A stretch of DNA of 34,191 bases. Origin: QYOJ01 sp964616825. GTDB taxonomy: Bacteria; Bacteroidota; Bacteroidia; Bacteroidales; FEN-979. Below are positions 1-7,415 of the stretch, piece after piece. Location of the stretch: NCBI GenBank assembly GCA_964616825.1, contig CAZTSX010000024.1, positions 1 through 34,191 of the forward strand, given 5' to 3'. A program made the translations under genes and the position numbers. The first letter of the stretch is position 1. Every line of letters begins with the position of its first letter. The notes below the pieces were generated by a model. That model was not told the DNA's origin, did not search any database, and saw only the letters and a program-made list of their open reading frames with translations.

Positions 1-2235
1 AGCTTTCTCTTCTTTTTTCGGTTTTGGTGTCTCCTTTACATTCGCTTCCTGCTTTGACATTTTTGATTTCAATGCAGCCAGTTCCTCAATGTCGCCAAGT
101 GTGGTTTTCTCAAGGTTGTCTTTAATTTTCCGAACAGCTTTCTTGGTTGTAAAGGCCTTGCCTTTGCCTCCGGTTTGATCCTTAGTCCTTTCACCACCAA
201 CTCTATCCTGGTAAGTTCTGGTATGGGAGAGAATGATCTTTTTGCTGTCTTTCGAAAATTCGATCACCTTGAAATCGAGGCTCTCCTCGTTCTTCACTGG
301 TGTTCCGTCTTGCCTGTTGAGATGACGCATAGGGGCGAATCCTTCAACACCATATGGCAGGGTTACGATCGCTCCTTTATCTGAAAGACTTACGATGGTA
401 CCGTTGTGAACAGAACCAATTGTAAATACCGATTCGAATACATCCCATGGATTCTCTTCCAATTGTTTGTGACCCAGACTTAACCTTCGATTCTCCACAT
501 CTACATCCAGTACTACCACATCGATGTTTTCGCTAATCTTGGTAAACTCGGCCGGATGCTTGATCTTCTTAGACCAGGAGAGGTCCGAGATGTGAATCAA
601 TCCGTCGACACCTTCCTCCATTTCGACAAAGATGCCGAAGTTGGTGAAATTGCGTACGATGGCTGTATGTTTTGATTTAACCGGGTATTTCTCCTTGATA
701 TCTGCCCATGGGTCGGGAATCAGTTGTTTGATGCCCATTGACATTTTTCGGTCATCCCGGTCAAGGGTCAGGATAACACATTCCACTTCCTGACCAACTT
801 TGAGAAAATCGTGTGCGGTACGTAAGTGCTGCGACCATGACATCTCAGAAACGTGGATCAAACCTTCCACGCCGGCAGCGATCTCAACAAAAGCGCCATA
901 ATCAGCTATGACAACCACTTTTCCATCGATCTTATCCCCTATTTTAAGTTCTTTATCCAGGGAATCCCACGGATGCGGAGTAAGTTGTTTCAGACCAAGT
1001 GCGATACGTTTTTTATTTTCGTCGAAATCGAGGATAACGACTTTGATCTTCTGATCCAGTTGAACGATCTCTTCCGGATGATTGATACGCCCCCAGCTCA
1101 GGTCAGTGATATGGATCAGTCCGTCTACTCCACCCAGGTCGATAAAAACGCCATAGGATGTAATATTCTTGACTGTTCCTTCCAGAATCTGGCCTTTCTC
1201 CAACTTCTTAATAATCTCTGCACGTTGGGCTTCCAATTCATCTTCAATCAGCGCTTTGTGTGAGACAACCACGTTCTTGTATTCATGATTGATCTTCACA
1301 ACCTTGAACTCCATCACCTTATCAACGAATACATCATAGTCGCGAATCGGTTTAACATCTATCTGTGATCCGGGGAGAAAGGCTTCAATACCAAAGATAT
1401 CGACAATCAAACCACCTTTTGTACGTGATTTGACGTGCCCCTTGATGATCTCCTGTTTATCGTATGCGTCGTTTATCCGCTCCCATGATTTCAGGATACG
1501 GGCTTTTTTGTGTGAGAGGATCAGTTGACCCGTAGGATCTTCCTGGTTCTCCACATATACCTCAACTGTATCTCCTGCTGTCAGATCCGGGTTATACCTG
1601 AACTCGGAAAGGGGGATGATTCCATCGGATTTGAATCCAATATTGACAACCACCTCGCGGTTGGTCATCGATACAACAGATCCATCAATGACGTCGTGAT
1701 CTGAGATCGCTTTTAACGTGCGATCGTATTCCTCTTCAAGTTTCTTCCGTTCATCATCTGAATAAATTTCTATATTCTTTCCAACTGAATCCCAGTCAAA
1801 TCCGACGGCTACCGGAGCCTCTTTGACTTTAACAGGGGCTACTTTTTCTGTTGGTTCTTCTGCTTTTGGTTCATCCATTACAGGTTCCTCTACCTTGGGA
1901 TCTTCCGCTACAGGTTCTTCCGTCTTGGGTTCATCCGCTACCTGTTTTTCTGCTTTCGGCTCATCAGCTGTAGGTTCTTCTGCTTTAGGCTCTTCTGCTA
2001 TTGGTTCTGGTTGTTTTTTCTCAGTCGGGTGTTCCTCTTCGGCGGGCTTTTCATCGCTCTTCTCTTCGATCTTCCTATTCTCGGTTGTAGTTTCTGCGAC
2101 AGGCGCCTCATCTTTTTGAGTATCGGCCTCTTTTGGGTTGGATTCAGATGTACCGGCTTCTACCGGTTCAGTTTCCACTTTTTCATCCGTTTTTTCTTCT
2201 TTTTCGCTAATTTTTTTTGTTTCGTCAGTGGTCAT
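1..2235 (-). CDS. rpsA: 30S ribosomal protein S1, 3' end beyond window
   Basis: This is ribosomal protein S1, which binds mRNA on the small ribosomal subunit. The frame reads from an ATG at 2235 down to position 1 without a stop, so the C-terminus lies outside the window. After a long N-terminal extension (about residues 1-145, acidic, Glu/Pro/Lys-rich, with five 10-residue repeats) come a FDWDS segment and six consecutive S1 OB-fold domains, recognisable by repeated G-V/A-F-V/I-x-(3)-G-(x)-GL-I-H-I/V-S/T blocks and the LSHKxL/LGxKQL ends. The tail after domain six is basic and Lys/Ala-rich. Bacteroidota S1 proteins usually have only a short lead before the first domain, so this extension is unusually long. 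It is transcribed divergently from ychF. Identity is certain; the role of the extension is unknown. Confidence 0.95.
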   Translation of the reverse strand, partial: MTTDETKKISEKEEKTDEKVETEPVEAGTSESNPKEADTQKDEAPVAETTTENRKIEEKSDEKPAEEEHPTEKKQPEPIAEEPKAEEPTADEPKAEKQVADEPKTEEPVAEDPKVEEPVMDEPKAEEPTEKVAPVKVKEAPVAVGFDWDSVGKNIEIYSDDERKKLEEEYDRTLKAISDHDVIDGSVVSMTNREVVVNIGFKSDGIIPLSEFRYNPDLTAGDTVEVYVENQEDPTGQLILSHKKARILKSWERINDAYDKQEIIKGHVKSRTKGGLIVDIFGIEAFLPGSQIDVKPIRDYDVFVDKVMEFKVVKINHEYKNVVVSHKALIEDELEAQRAEIIKKLEKGQILEGTVKNITSYGVFIDLGGVDGLIHITDLSWGRINHPEEIVQLDQKIKVVILDFDENKKRIALGLKQLTPHPWDSLDKELKIGDKIDGKVVVIADYGAFVEIAAGVEGLIHVSEMSWSQHLRTAHDFLKVGQEVECVILTLDRDDRKMSMGIKQLIPDPWADIKEKYPVKSKHTAIVRNFTNFGIFVEMEEGVDGLIHISDLSWSKKIKHPAEFTKISENIDVVVLDVDVENRRLSLGHKQLEENPWDVFESVFTIGSVHNGTIVSLSDKGAIVTLPYGVEGFAPMRHLNRQDGTPVKNEESLDFKVIEFSKDSKKIILSHTRTYQDRVGGERTKDQTGGKGKAFTTKKAVRKIKDNLEKTTLGDIEELAALKSKMSKQEANVKETPKPKKEEKA
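1858..2007 (-). repeat. Five in-frame 30-bp repeats in rpsA N-terminus
   Basis: Five consecutive 30-bp units encode decapeptides of the pattern E-P-[ITV]-[AM]-[DE]-[DE]-P-K-[ATV]-E, the third unit starting K-Q instead of E-P. A partial sixth unit (EPTEK) follows. Codons vary between units, so the peptide repeat is better conserved than the DNA. Confidence 0.85.
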
Positions 2236-2348
2236 TAAGTTAACATTATGGTGCTGGATTTTCCGGCATCCGGGTTAATAATTTGGTTGATTATCAGAGG
2301 GTTTTGATAAAGAACGTACTCCCATTTTACCCTTTTCAAAATGGGGTG

Positions 2349-2356
2349 CAAAATTA
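2349..2356 (-). promoter_or_regulatory. Putative -7 box for rpsA
   Basis: On the minus strand this reads TAATTTTG, matching the Bacteroidota TAnnTTTG -7 consensus. It would give rpsA a leader of about 105 nt. No convincing TTTG -33 element is seen at the right spacing, so support is moderate only. Confidence 0.4.
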
Positions 2357-2377
2357 CGGAGAATATATTTCTTTTAC

Positions 2378-2385
2378 TAATTTTG
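2378..2385 (+). promoter_or_regulatory. Putative -7 box for ychF
   Basis: TAATTTTG matches TAnnTTTG and lies 18 nt before the chosen ychF start at 2404, which supports that start over the upstream in-frame ATG at 2341. It is a mirror image of the rpsA box at 2349-2356. Confidence 0.45.
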
Positions 2386-2403
2386 CCTATCAATTTTACA
2401 TTT

Positions 2404-3480
2404 ATGCCTCTTAAATGTGGAATCATCGGTCTTGCCGGAAGTGGTAAGACAACACTCTTTAACTCCATTTCAAATCATCGTGCTGAAATGGGACCGGGCA
2501 TCAGGATTAACATGGGAACCATAGTTGTCCCTGATCAAAGGCTGTATGAAATTGATCAATATATTCGTGCTCCGAAAGTAATCCAAACCACGGTAGAGAT
2601 AGTCGATATCCCGGGGCTGGCCAAAGGAGGAACAGGGATGGGATCCCAGTTTCTTGCCAATATCCGGAATGTAGATGCACTGATCCATGTTGTCCGCTGC
2701 TTTGATGACCCTCAACATCCTCATATCGAAGGATCGGTCAACCCTGTCAGAGACCGGGAGACCGTTGATCTTGAGCTGCAGATCCGAGACATTGAATCGG
2801 TCGAAAAAAAGATCATGCGCCTGAAGAGGATTGTCAAATCGGGAGATAAAGATGCCAAACAAGGTGTAGTGGTTTTGGAATCTCTCAAAGAACACCTCGA
2901 ATCCTTTCAATCAGTGCGCACAGCAAATCTCAAAATGGATGACCGGAAATATATCTCAGACCTCTGCCTTCTCTCCGACAAACCGGTGATGTACCTCTGC
3001 AATGTGGATGAAACCTCCGCTGTGAAAGGGAACAACTACTCGAGCCAATTTTTAGAATCGGTAACGCAGGAAAATGCCGAGGTGCTTACCATAGCTGCCA
3101 GGCTGGAGTCGGAGATTGCCGAACTGGAGGTTGAAGAGGATCGGCATGAATTCCTTGCTGATGCCGGTTTAGCCGAACCGGGTATCAATAAACTCATCCG
3201 TGCTGCTTATCACCTGCTCGACCTGCAAACCTTTTTCACCATCGGCCCAAAAGAGGTTCGGGCGTGGACAATTACACGGGGCACAACTGCACAACAGGCA
3301 GCAGGAATAATTCACGGTGATATGGAGCGTGGCTTTATCCGGGCTGAAGTAATCAAACAGGTGGATTTTCTCAGGTTAGGTTCAGAGCACGCTTGCCGTG
3401 AAGCTGGTGTTCTATTGGTGGAAGGAAAAAAATATGTGGTAAAGGATGGGGATATGCTGCACATCCTGTTTAATGTATAA
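2404..3480 (+). CDS. ychF: YchF/OLA1-family P-loop ATPase, divergent
   Basis: This is a ribosome-associated YchF/Obg-clan ATPase of 358 residues (E. coli YchF has 363). The start MPLKCGIIG at 2404 matches the family N-terminus; an ATG at 2341 would add 21 atypical residues and lies upstream of the -7 box. Visible motifs are the P-loop GLAGSGKTT (9-17), a DIPGLAKGG G3 region (68-76), FLANIRNVDALIHVVRCF, the NVDE G4 motif (200-203) that marks ATP rather than GTP preference in this family, and a C-terminal TGS domain ending in a D-G-D-x-L-H-I-L-F-N-V block. The P-loop differs from the usual GxPNVGKST, and the normal switch segment with FPFCTIEPN is replaced. Family membership is firm, but it may be a paralogue beside a canonical copy elsewhere. 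Confidence 0.85.
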   Translation: MPLKCGIIGLAGSGKTTLFNSISNHRAEMGPGIRINMGTIVVPDQRLYEIDQYIRAPKVIQTTVEIVDIPGLAKGGTGMGSQFLANIRNVDALIHVVRCFDDPQHPHIEGSVNPVRDRETVDLELQIRDIESVEKKIMRLKRIVKSGDKDAKQGVVVLESLKEHLESFQSVRTANLKMDDRKYISDLCLLSDKPVMYLCNVDETSAVKGNNYSSQFLESVTQENAEVLTIAARLESEIAELEVEEDRHEFLADAGLAEPGINKLIRAAYHLLDLQTFFTIGPKEVRAWTITRGTTAQQAAGIIHGDMERGFIRAEVIKQVDFLRLGSEHACREAGVLLVEGKKYVVKDGDMLHILFNV

Positions 3481-3505
3481 GGCCTCCATTGTGAAAGTAT
3501 GACCG

Positions 3506-3541
3506 GCCCGGTCGCCCCTATACAAACCGGGCGAAATTTTT
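3506..3541 (+). terminator. Possible terminator after ychF
   Basis: GCCCGGT at 3506-3512 pairs perfectly with ACCGGGC at 3526-3532 around a 13-nt loop, followed by GAAATTTTT. The hairpin overlaps the last bases of the convergent LytTR fragment. The stem is short, so this is tentative. Confidence 0.4.
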
Positions 3542-3943
3542 CAGCTTTGCCAGAAAATCAGGTTTTTTCCTGACGGAGACTTCAACCTCCGTATCGTCTT
3601 CCATGATTACAGATCCCCCTTTGCCTTTGACATAGCGTTTGACATAGATCAGGTTGATCAGATGTTTAGCATGAATACGCGAGAAAGGCAGATCTTCCAG
3701 GATCCTTTCGTAATTTGTCAACGGCCTGGAAGCCATCAATCGCTGACCATCAGTCAGGAAAAAATAGGTATAGACATCATCTGCTTCAAGCCGGGTAATA
3801 TCACTAAGCCTTACTACATTCAATCCTTCAGAGGAGGGAATGATGATCTTCTCATTCTTACTCCTCAAACTCTCCTTCAGTACGTTGATCTTATCATCGA
3901 GATGCTCATCAGTCTTCACCTCTTTTATACCGGCTAATGGCAT
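3518..3943 (-). CDS. LytTR DNA-binding half of a split response regulator
   Basis: This frame carries the C-terminal output half of a LytR/AlgR-type response regulator. After a linker (about residues 7-35) comes a LytTR domain: IIIPSSEGLNVVRLSDITRLEADDVYTYFFL, then a PLTNYERIL-DLPFSRIHAKHLINLIYVKRY segment, and a C-terminal VSVRKKPDFLAKL block. The family is normally one polypeptide of about 240 residues with a receiver domain in front. That receiver is encoded just upstream in another frame and overlaps by 35 nt. The ATG at 3943 lies inside the receiver's end, so re-initiation is conceivable, but a single-base insertion near 3920 explains the split more simply. No histidine kinase gene is adjacent. 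Confidence 0.8.
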   Translation of the reverse strand: MPLAGIKEVKTDEHLDDKINVLKESLRSKNEKIIIPSSEGLNVVRLSDITRLEADDVYTYFFLTDGQRLMASRPLTNYERILEDLPFSRIHAKHLINLIYVKRYVKGKGGSVIMEDDTEVEVSVRKKPDFLAKLKNFARFV

Positions 3944-4280
3944 CTCTCAGCCCTTCCAGAGTAATCGGCTTCACAAGGTAGTGCAGGGCAGAAAATTCAA
4001 ATGCCTTGACAGCATATTGATCATAAGCTGTGATGAAGATCACCTCGTATTTTTTCCCGGGTGTTTTCTCAATGACGTCAAAGCCCTCACCATCAGGGAG
4101 AGAGATATCGAGAAAAACAAGGTTAGGATTTGTCGTGTTAATCTGGTCGACAGCACCTGCAACATCCAGCGCTTTTCCGACGATCTCAATATTCGGGAAA
4201 TATTTCTTGAGGAGTGATTCGACAGTGAGTAAACTGGCCCTATCGTCATCAACAATTACAGTCCTGATCTTTTCTTCCAT
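3909..4280 (-). CDS. Receiver-domain half of split LytTR response regulator
   Basis: This frame encodes a complete CheY-like receiver of 123 residues. The acidic pocket is VIVDDD (residues 8-13), the predicted phospho-acceptor is Asp58 in FLDISLPDG, the conserved Thr83 lies in IFITAYD, and Lys103 lies in LVKPI. It stops soon after YKRGED. The DNA-binding LytTR domain continues in the +1 frame, so this is very probably the 5' part of a frameshifted LytTR response regulator. If the frameshift is real in the cell, the product would be a stand-alone receiver. It is preceded by a 118-nt gap after the glycosyltransferase-like gene, in which I saw no clear promoter box. Confidence 0.85.
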   Translation of the reverse strand: MEEKIRTVIVDDDRASLLTVESLLKKYFPNIEIVGKALDVAGAVDQINTTNPNLVFLDISLPDGEGFDVIEKTPGKKYEVIFITAYDQYAVKAFEFSALHYLVKPITLEGLRDAISRYKRGED

Positions 4281-4398
4281 AGCAATTCCGATAATTGTAT
4301 TTTTGCGGCAATCGTTTTGGATATCAATGTTGCTAAGATAGTAAAAAAATAGTGTGTGACGTGTTCCAGTGAAAAGATTTTACTAACTATCCGGTTAT

Positions 4399-5763
4399 CT
4401 AGTTACCCAGTAGATTCAGGTCTTCATCACTGATTTTCGTTTTTCCGAAAACTTTCCAGTAATACTTCTTGTTCATTGAGTCCCAATGAATGATTGCTTT
4501 GTTGTATTGCCACGACTGAAATAGATTGAGGGAGATCCCAGTGACAAGGATCAGAATAAAAACACTTTTCAGCAGATATCCTGAACGAAGAATTCGTTCT
4601 GTCAGAGCAGCCAGAGGTAGAGCCAGAATAACAAGCGACTCGATCATTACCCGGGAACCAAATCCCCCTCCATACCACCACATCCACCACGAAAAGGTGA
4701 GCCACAAGGTTAGAAGAAAGTAAAAGGTGAATGGCAAGAGGTAAAACTGCAGGGATTTCTTCATCCATACGAAGTATAATCCAATGAATCCCAAAATAGC
4801 GAGAGGCGTATAAATAAACCACCCTTTCCTGTAACTGAAAAGACCGTCGATGATATGCCAGTTGGTAAAAGAAAATCCCTCCTCTTCATACGAGTAGTAG
4901 AACCAGTAACCTGTGGTTGCTTTCCAGTATGTCATCTGCAGCAAAAGAGGGATCATAAAGCACCCAATAGCGATGATACAATTCTTCCATTCCCGTTTCC
5001 AGGTAGCCAACCTCGCTGAATACGAAGAACAAGCTGTTGATTGCCACAGAAGCGGAAAGATCGCGATCAGGATACCCGTCGGCCGTGTAACCGCTACCAA
5101 TCCGACAGATAGTCCAAGCATAAGCGAGTAGAAAACAGATGGTTGTTGGTACCATTTTTGCGTGATCCAGAGGATTGCGCCGAAAAGAAAAAAGAGATAG
5201 GGATGGCTGAGTCCGGGTTCGATCGCAGAATAGAGATACAGATTTGTACCAAAAGCAATGATGATTAAGGTAACAGCTGTTGTCATGTCACTGAAATAGC
5301 TCCGTAAAAATCGTCGCAACAGGATCAATCCAAGAAAGACAAACAAAATGGAGTTAAGCGCAATAGCCAGCTGATAGGGCTCCGACCATCCGTCAGGAGA
5401 ATACCGTGAGTCCAGGCTACTCCATAGAGTCGCTCCGGCAAAACCGGGAAGCTCAAACAGCGAAACGCCAAGTGGGTATTTAATAATCTTCTTCTTCGTA
5501 AGGGAGTACGGTGTAATGGCATACTTTTTCACATGATTGGAAGGATGGTAAGCAGAATCGATGGCGGGGTAGAACTCCAGGTGAAAAAGATCCTGGTAAA
5601 GGAATGTGGCAGGTAAATAAAGGTAATAGGTGGAAACATCCCACTTGAGAATGCTCTTTTTCTCCCATTTCCCGATTGAAATGGCAGTCCAGATGGTAGC
5701 CACCAGGAACACCCAGCAAACGAATCGTGAGAAAGAGATCTTTTTCATCAATGCAAAATGCAA
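4399..5763 (-). CDS. Polytopic membrane protein, glycosyltransferase-like
   Basis: This is a 454-residue (449 from the second Met) integral membrane protein with roughly ten hydrophobic segments. Two Met starts are possible: MHFALM at 5763 or MKKISFSR at 5748; the second gives a more typical N-in signal-anchor. An early loop contains KWDVSTYYLYLPATFLYQDL, which resembles the acidic first-loop motif of GT-C fold (PMT/ArnT-like) lipid-linked sugar transferases common in Bacteroidota. A TRPTG segment sits at the start of a mid-protein helix. On this basis it may move sugars from polyprenyl carriers at the periplasmic face, but donor and acceptor cannot be deduced. It may share a transcript with the downstream response regulator, although 118 nt separate them. 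Confidence 0.7.
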   Translation of the reverse strand: MHFALMKKISFSRFVCWVFLVATIWTAISIGKWEKKSILKWDVSTYYLYLPATFLYQDLFHLEFYPAIDSAYHPSNHVKKYAITPYSLTKKKIIKYPLGVSLFELPGFAGATLWSSLDSRYSPDGWSEPYQLAIALNSILFVFLGLILLRRFLRSYFSDMTTAVTLIIIAFGTNLYLYSAIEPGLSHPYLFFLFGAILWITQKWYQQPSVFYSLMLGLSVGLVAVTRPTGILIAIFPLLWQSTACSSYSARLATWKREWKNCIIAIGCFMIPLLLQMTYWKATTGYWFYYSYEEEGFSFTNWHIIDGLFSYRKGWFIYTPLAILGFIGLYFVWMKKSLQFYLLPFTFYFLLTLWLTFSWWMWWYGGGFGSRVMIESLVILALPLAALTERILRSGYLLKSVFILILVTGISLNLFQSWQYNKAIIHWDSMNKKYYWKVFGKTKISDEDLNLLGN

Positions 5764-5781
5764 AAAAAATTGGACATTGAC

Positions 5782-5789
5782 TACTTTTG
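5782..5789 (+). promoter_or_regulatory. Weak candidate -7 box upstream of rlmD
   Basis: TACTTTTG matches TAnnTTTG. It is about 85 nt before rlmD, and a dispersed-repeat-like sequence lies between it and the gene. No -33 element was recognised. Confidence 0.25.
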
Positions 5790-5813
5790 CGGTTAATTAA
5801 CTGGCGAACTGGT

Positions 5814-5838
5814 GTTGCTTCGCTTCGCTCGCAATGAC
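5814..5838. repeat. Dispersed-repeat-like GCTTCGCTTCGCTCGCAATG segment
   Basis: The segment on the minus strand reads GTCATTGCGAGCGAAGCGAA followed by GCAAC. Runs of this kind, which translate as HCERSEA when read through, are found in intergenic spacers of many environmental bacterial genomes. Only one copy is seen here. Confidence 0.5.
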
Positions 5839-5874
5839 AATACTGGTGAGGTGGTGATGATGTAAAATAGCGAA

Positions 5875-7350
5875 ATGACAAGAAAAAAGAAAGAACCGGT
5901 TATTTATGAGCAGGTTGAGATCGTTGCCGCAGGATCTGAAGGGAAAGCGATTGGTCGGGTAGACGATAAGGTGATCTTTGTCCCTTTCGTTGTGCCCGGT
6001 GACATCGTGGACATACAAATTAGAAAACAACGGAAACAGTATTCTGAAGGGAGAGCGATTTGTTTTCATCATTATTCTGATAAACGAGTGGATCCGGTTT
6101 GCAGTCATTTCGGCACTTGCGGGGGGTGCAAATGGCAAAACATGAACTATCACGATCAACTTATATATAAACAGAAACAGGTGGCAGACAATCTTCAGCG
6201 GATCGGAAAATTTCACCATTTCAAACTGTTCCCGATAATTCCTTCGGATAAAACCACTCATTACCGGAATAAACTGGAGTTCACCTTCTCAAATCATCGC
6301 TGGTTGACGAAAGAGGAGATGGGTCTGAGGGACGAGGATGGAGGGATGAGGGAGGAGGATTTAATGACCAGGAATGCGCTTGGATTTCATATTCCGGGAA
6401 TGTTTGATAAAGTGCTTGATATTGAAACCTGTTATTTGCAGGAGGAACCTTCGAACTCGATCAGGCTGGCGTTAAGAGAATACGCTCTGTCTAACAAATT
6501 GTCATTCTATGATGTCAGAAAATGGACGGGTTTCTTGCGAAATGTGCTGATCAGAAATTCAACAACGGGTGATATCATGGTCATCCTGGTTGTCAGGGAT
6601 GACGAACCGGACCTGATCTTCGCCATCCTTGACCATTTGCAGTCACTGTTTCCGGAAATCACATCACTCTACTATGTTGTGAACAGAAAGCGTAATGATT
6701 CACTGACCGATCAGACATTTATCCACTTCAAGGGAGAGCCGGTTATCACGGAGGTGATGCTTCCATTCAACGAGGGAGATCCTGAATTGCTATTCAGAAT
6801 CGGGCCGACATCCTTTTACCAGACCAATTCCCTGCAAGCAGAGAAGTTGTATCGTACTGTTGCTGAATTTGCAGATTTCAGGGGAGATGAACAGGTATAC
6901 GATCTTTATACTGGGATCGGAACAATCGCCAATTACATGGCACGATATGTCAAGCAGGTAACAGGGATTGAATCGGTCGAAGCTGCTATCCGGGATGCTG
7001 AATTGAATGCCAGGATCAACGAGATCCACAACACACGCTTCTTTTCAGGAGAAGCAGAAAAACTTCTGGATGCCAGTTTCATCAAAACCAATGAGAAGCC
7101 CGATATAATTATTACTGATCCGCCACGATCAGGGATGCACGCGAAAGTGGTCACAGCCATCCTAGATATTGCCCCCTGGAAGGTAATCTATGTGAGTTGC
7201 AATCCGGCTACACAGGCTCGTGATATGGCATTGATGAGTAACATGTACGACCTGGTAAAGTGTCAGCCGGTTGACATGTTCCCCCATACCCATCATGTTG
7301 AGAATGTAGCACTTTTACTAAGGAAATACAGTCATATGGAAATACAGTAA
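5875..7350 (+). CDS. rlmD: 23S rRNA (uracil-5-)-methyltransferase RlmD/RumA
   Basis: This SAM-dependent enzyme makes m5U in 23S rRNA. The 491-residue protein has an N-terminal TRAM domain (about 8-62), Fe-S cluster cysteines Cys76, Cys82, Cys85 (CxxxxxCGGC) and probably Cys186, and a C-terminal methyltransferase domain with SFYQTNSLQAEKLY, YDLYTGIGTI (SAM motif), TDPPRSGMH and the catalytic Cys442 in SCNPATQARD. RumA, RlmC-like and TrmA paralogues share this plan; the Fe-S cysteines favour RumA-type over TrmA. Residues 149-162 form an extra acidic stretch encoded by 7-bp repeats, and the last residues (YSHMEIQ) also fall in repeat DNA. The start at 5875 is the first Met and gives a standard TRAM start. 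Confidence 0.9.
   Translation: MTRKKKEPVIYEQVEIVAAGSEGKAIGRVDDKVIFVPFVVPGDIVDIQIRKQRKQYSEGRAICFHHYSDKRVDPVCSHFGTCGGCKWQNMNYHDQLIYKQKQVADNLQRIGKFHHFKLFPIIPSDKTTHYRNKLEFTFSNHRWLTKEEMGLRDEDGGMREEDLMTRNALGFHIPGMFDKVLDIETCYLQEEPSNSIRLALREYALSNKLSFYDVRKWTGFLRNVLIRNSTTGDIMVILVVRDDEPDLIFAILDHLQSLFPEITSLYYVVNRKRNDSLTDQTFIHFKGEPVITEVMLPFNEGDPELLFRIGPTSFYQTNSLQAEKLYRTVAEFADFRGDEQVYDLYTGIGTIANYMARYVKQVTGIESVEAAIRDAELNARINEIHNTRFFSGEAEKLLDASFIKTNEKPDIIITDPPRSGMHAKVVTAILDIAPWKVIYVSCNPATQARDMALMSNMYDLVKCQPVDMFPHTHHVENVALLLRKYSHMEIQ
6322..6360 (+). repeat. 7-bp repeat array inside rlmD
   Basis: The DNA parses as consecutive heptamers GGTCTGA, GGGACGA, GGATGGA, GGGATGA, GGGAGGA plus GGAT. GGGACGA is identical to a unit of the array beside mqnA at 12846-12852 and 12867-12873. 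The array encodes an acidic insert at residues 149-162. Confidence 0.6.
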
Positions 7351-7388
7351 TACAGAAATACGGTAATACATAATACGAATTTCGTATT
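7322..7388. repeat. AATAC repeats and palindrome at rlmD 3' end
   Basis: GGAAATACAGT occurs at 7322-7332 and 7338-7348, inside the last codons of rlmD. It is followed by 7- to 8-bp units AATACAGA, AATACGGT, AATACAT and a perfect inverted repeat AATACGAATTTCGTATT (7372-7388). The inverted repeat could form a weak AT-rich hairpin between rlmD and the convergent aroK. Confidence 0.6.
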
Positions 7389-7415
7389 TCATATTTCGTT
7401 CTATGACCTTAATGA

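Noticed and set aside
853..1263. Plus-strand frame of 136 codons
   Set aside because: Antisense shadow of S1 domains 3 and 4.
1823..2119. Plus-strand frame rich in Gly/Ser repeats
   Set aside because: It is the antisense of the S1 decapeptide repeats; the repeat makes it look protein-like, but rpsA is clearly the coding strand.
2341..2403. Upstream extension of ychF
   Set aside because: Family N-terminus starts at 2404 and a -7 box lies within the extension.
5480..5881. Minus-strand frame containing CHCERSEATPVRQL
   Set aside because: This is read-through of a dispersed spacer repeat and antisense or out-of-frame overlap with the membrane protein gene, not a real gene.
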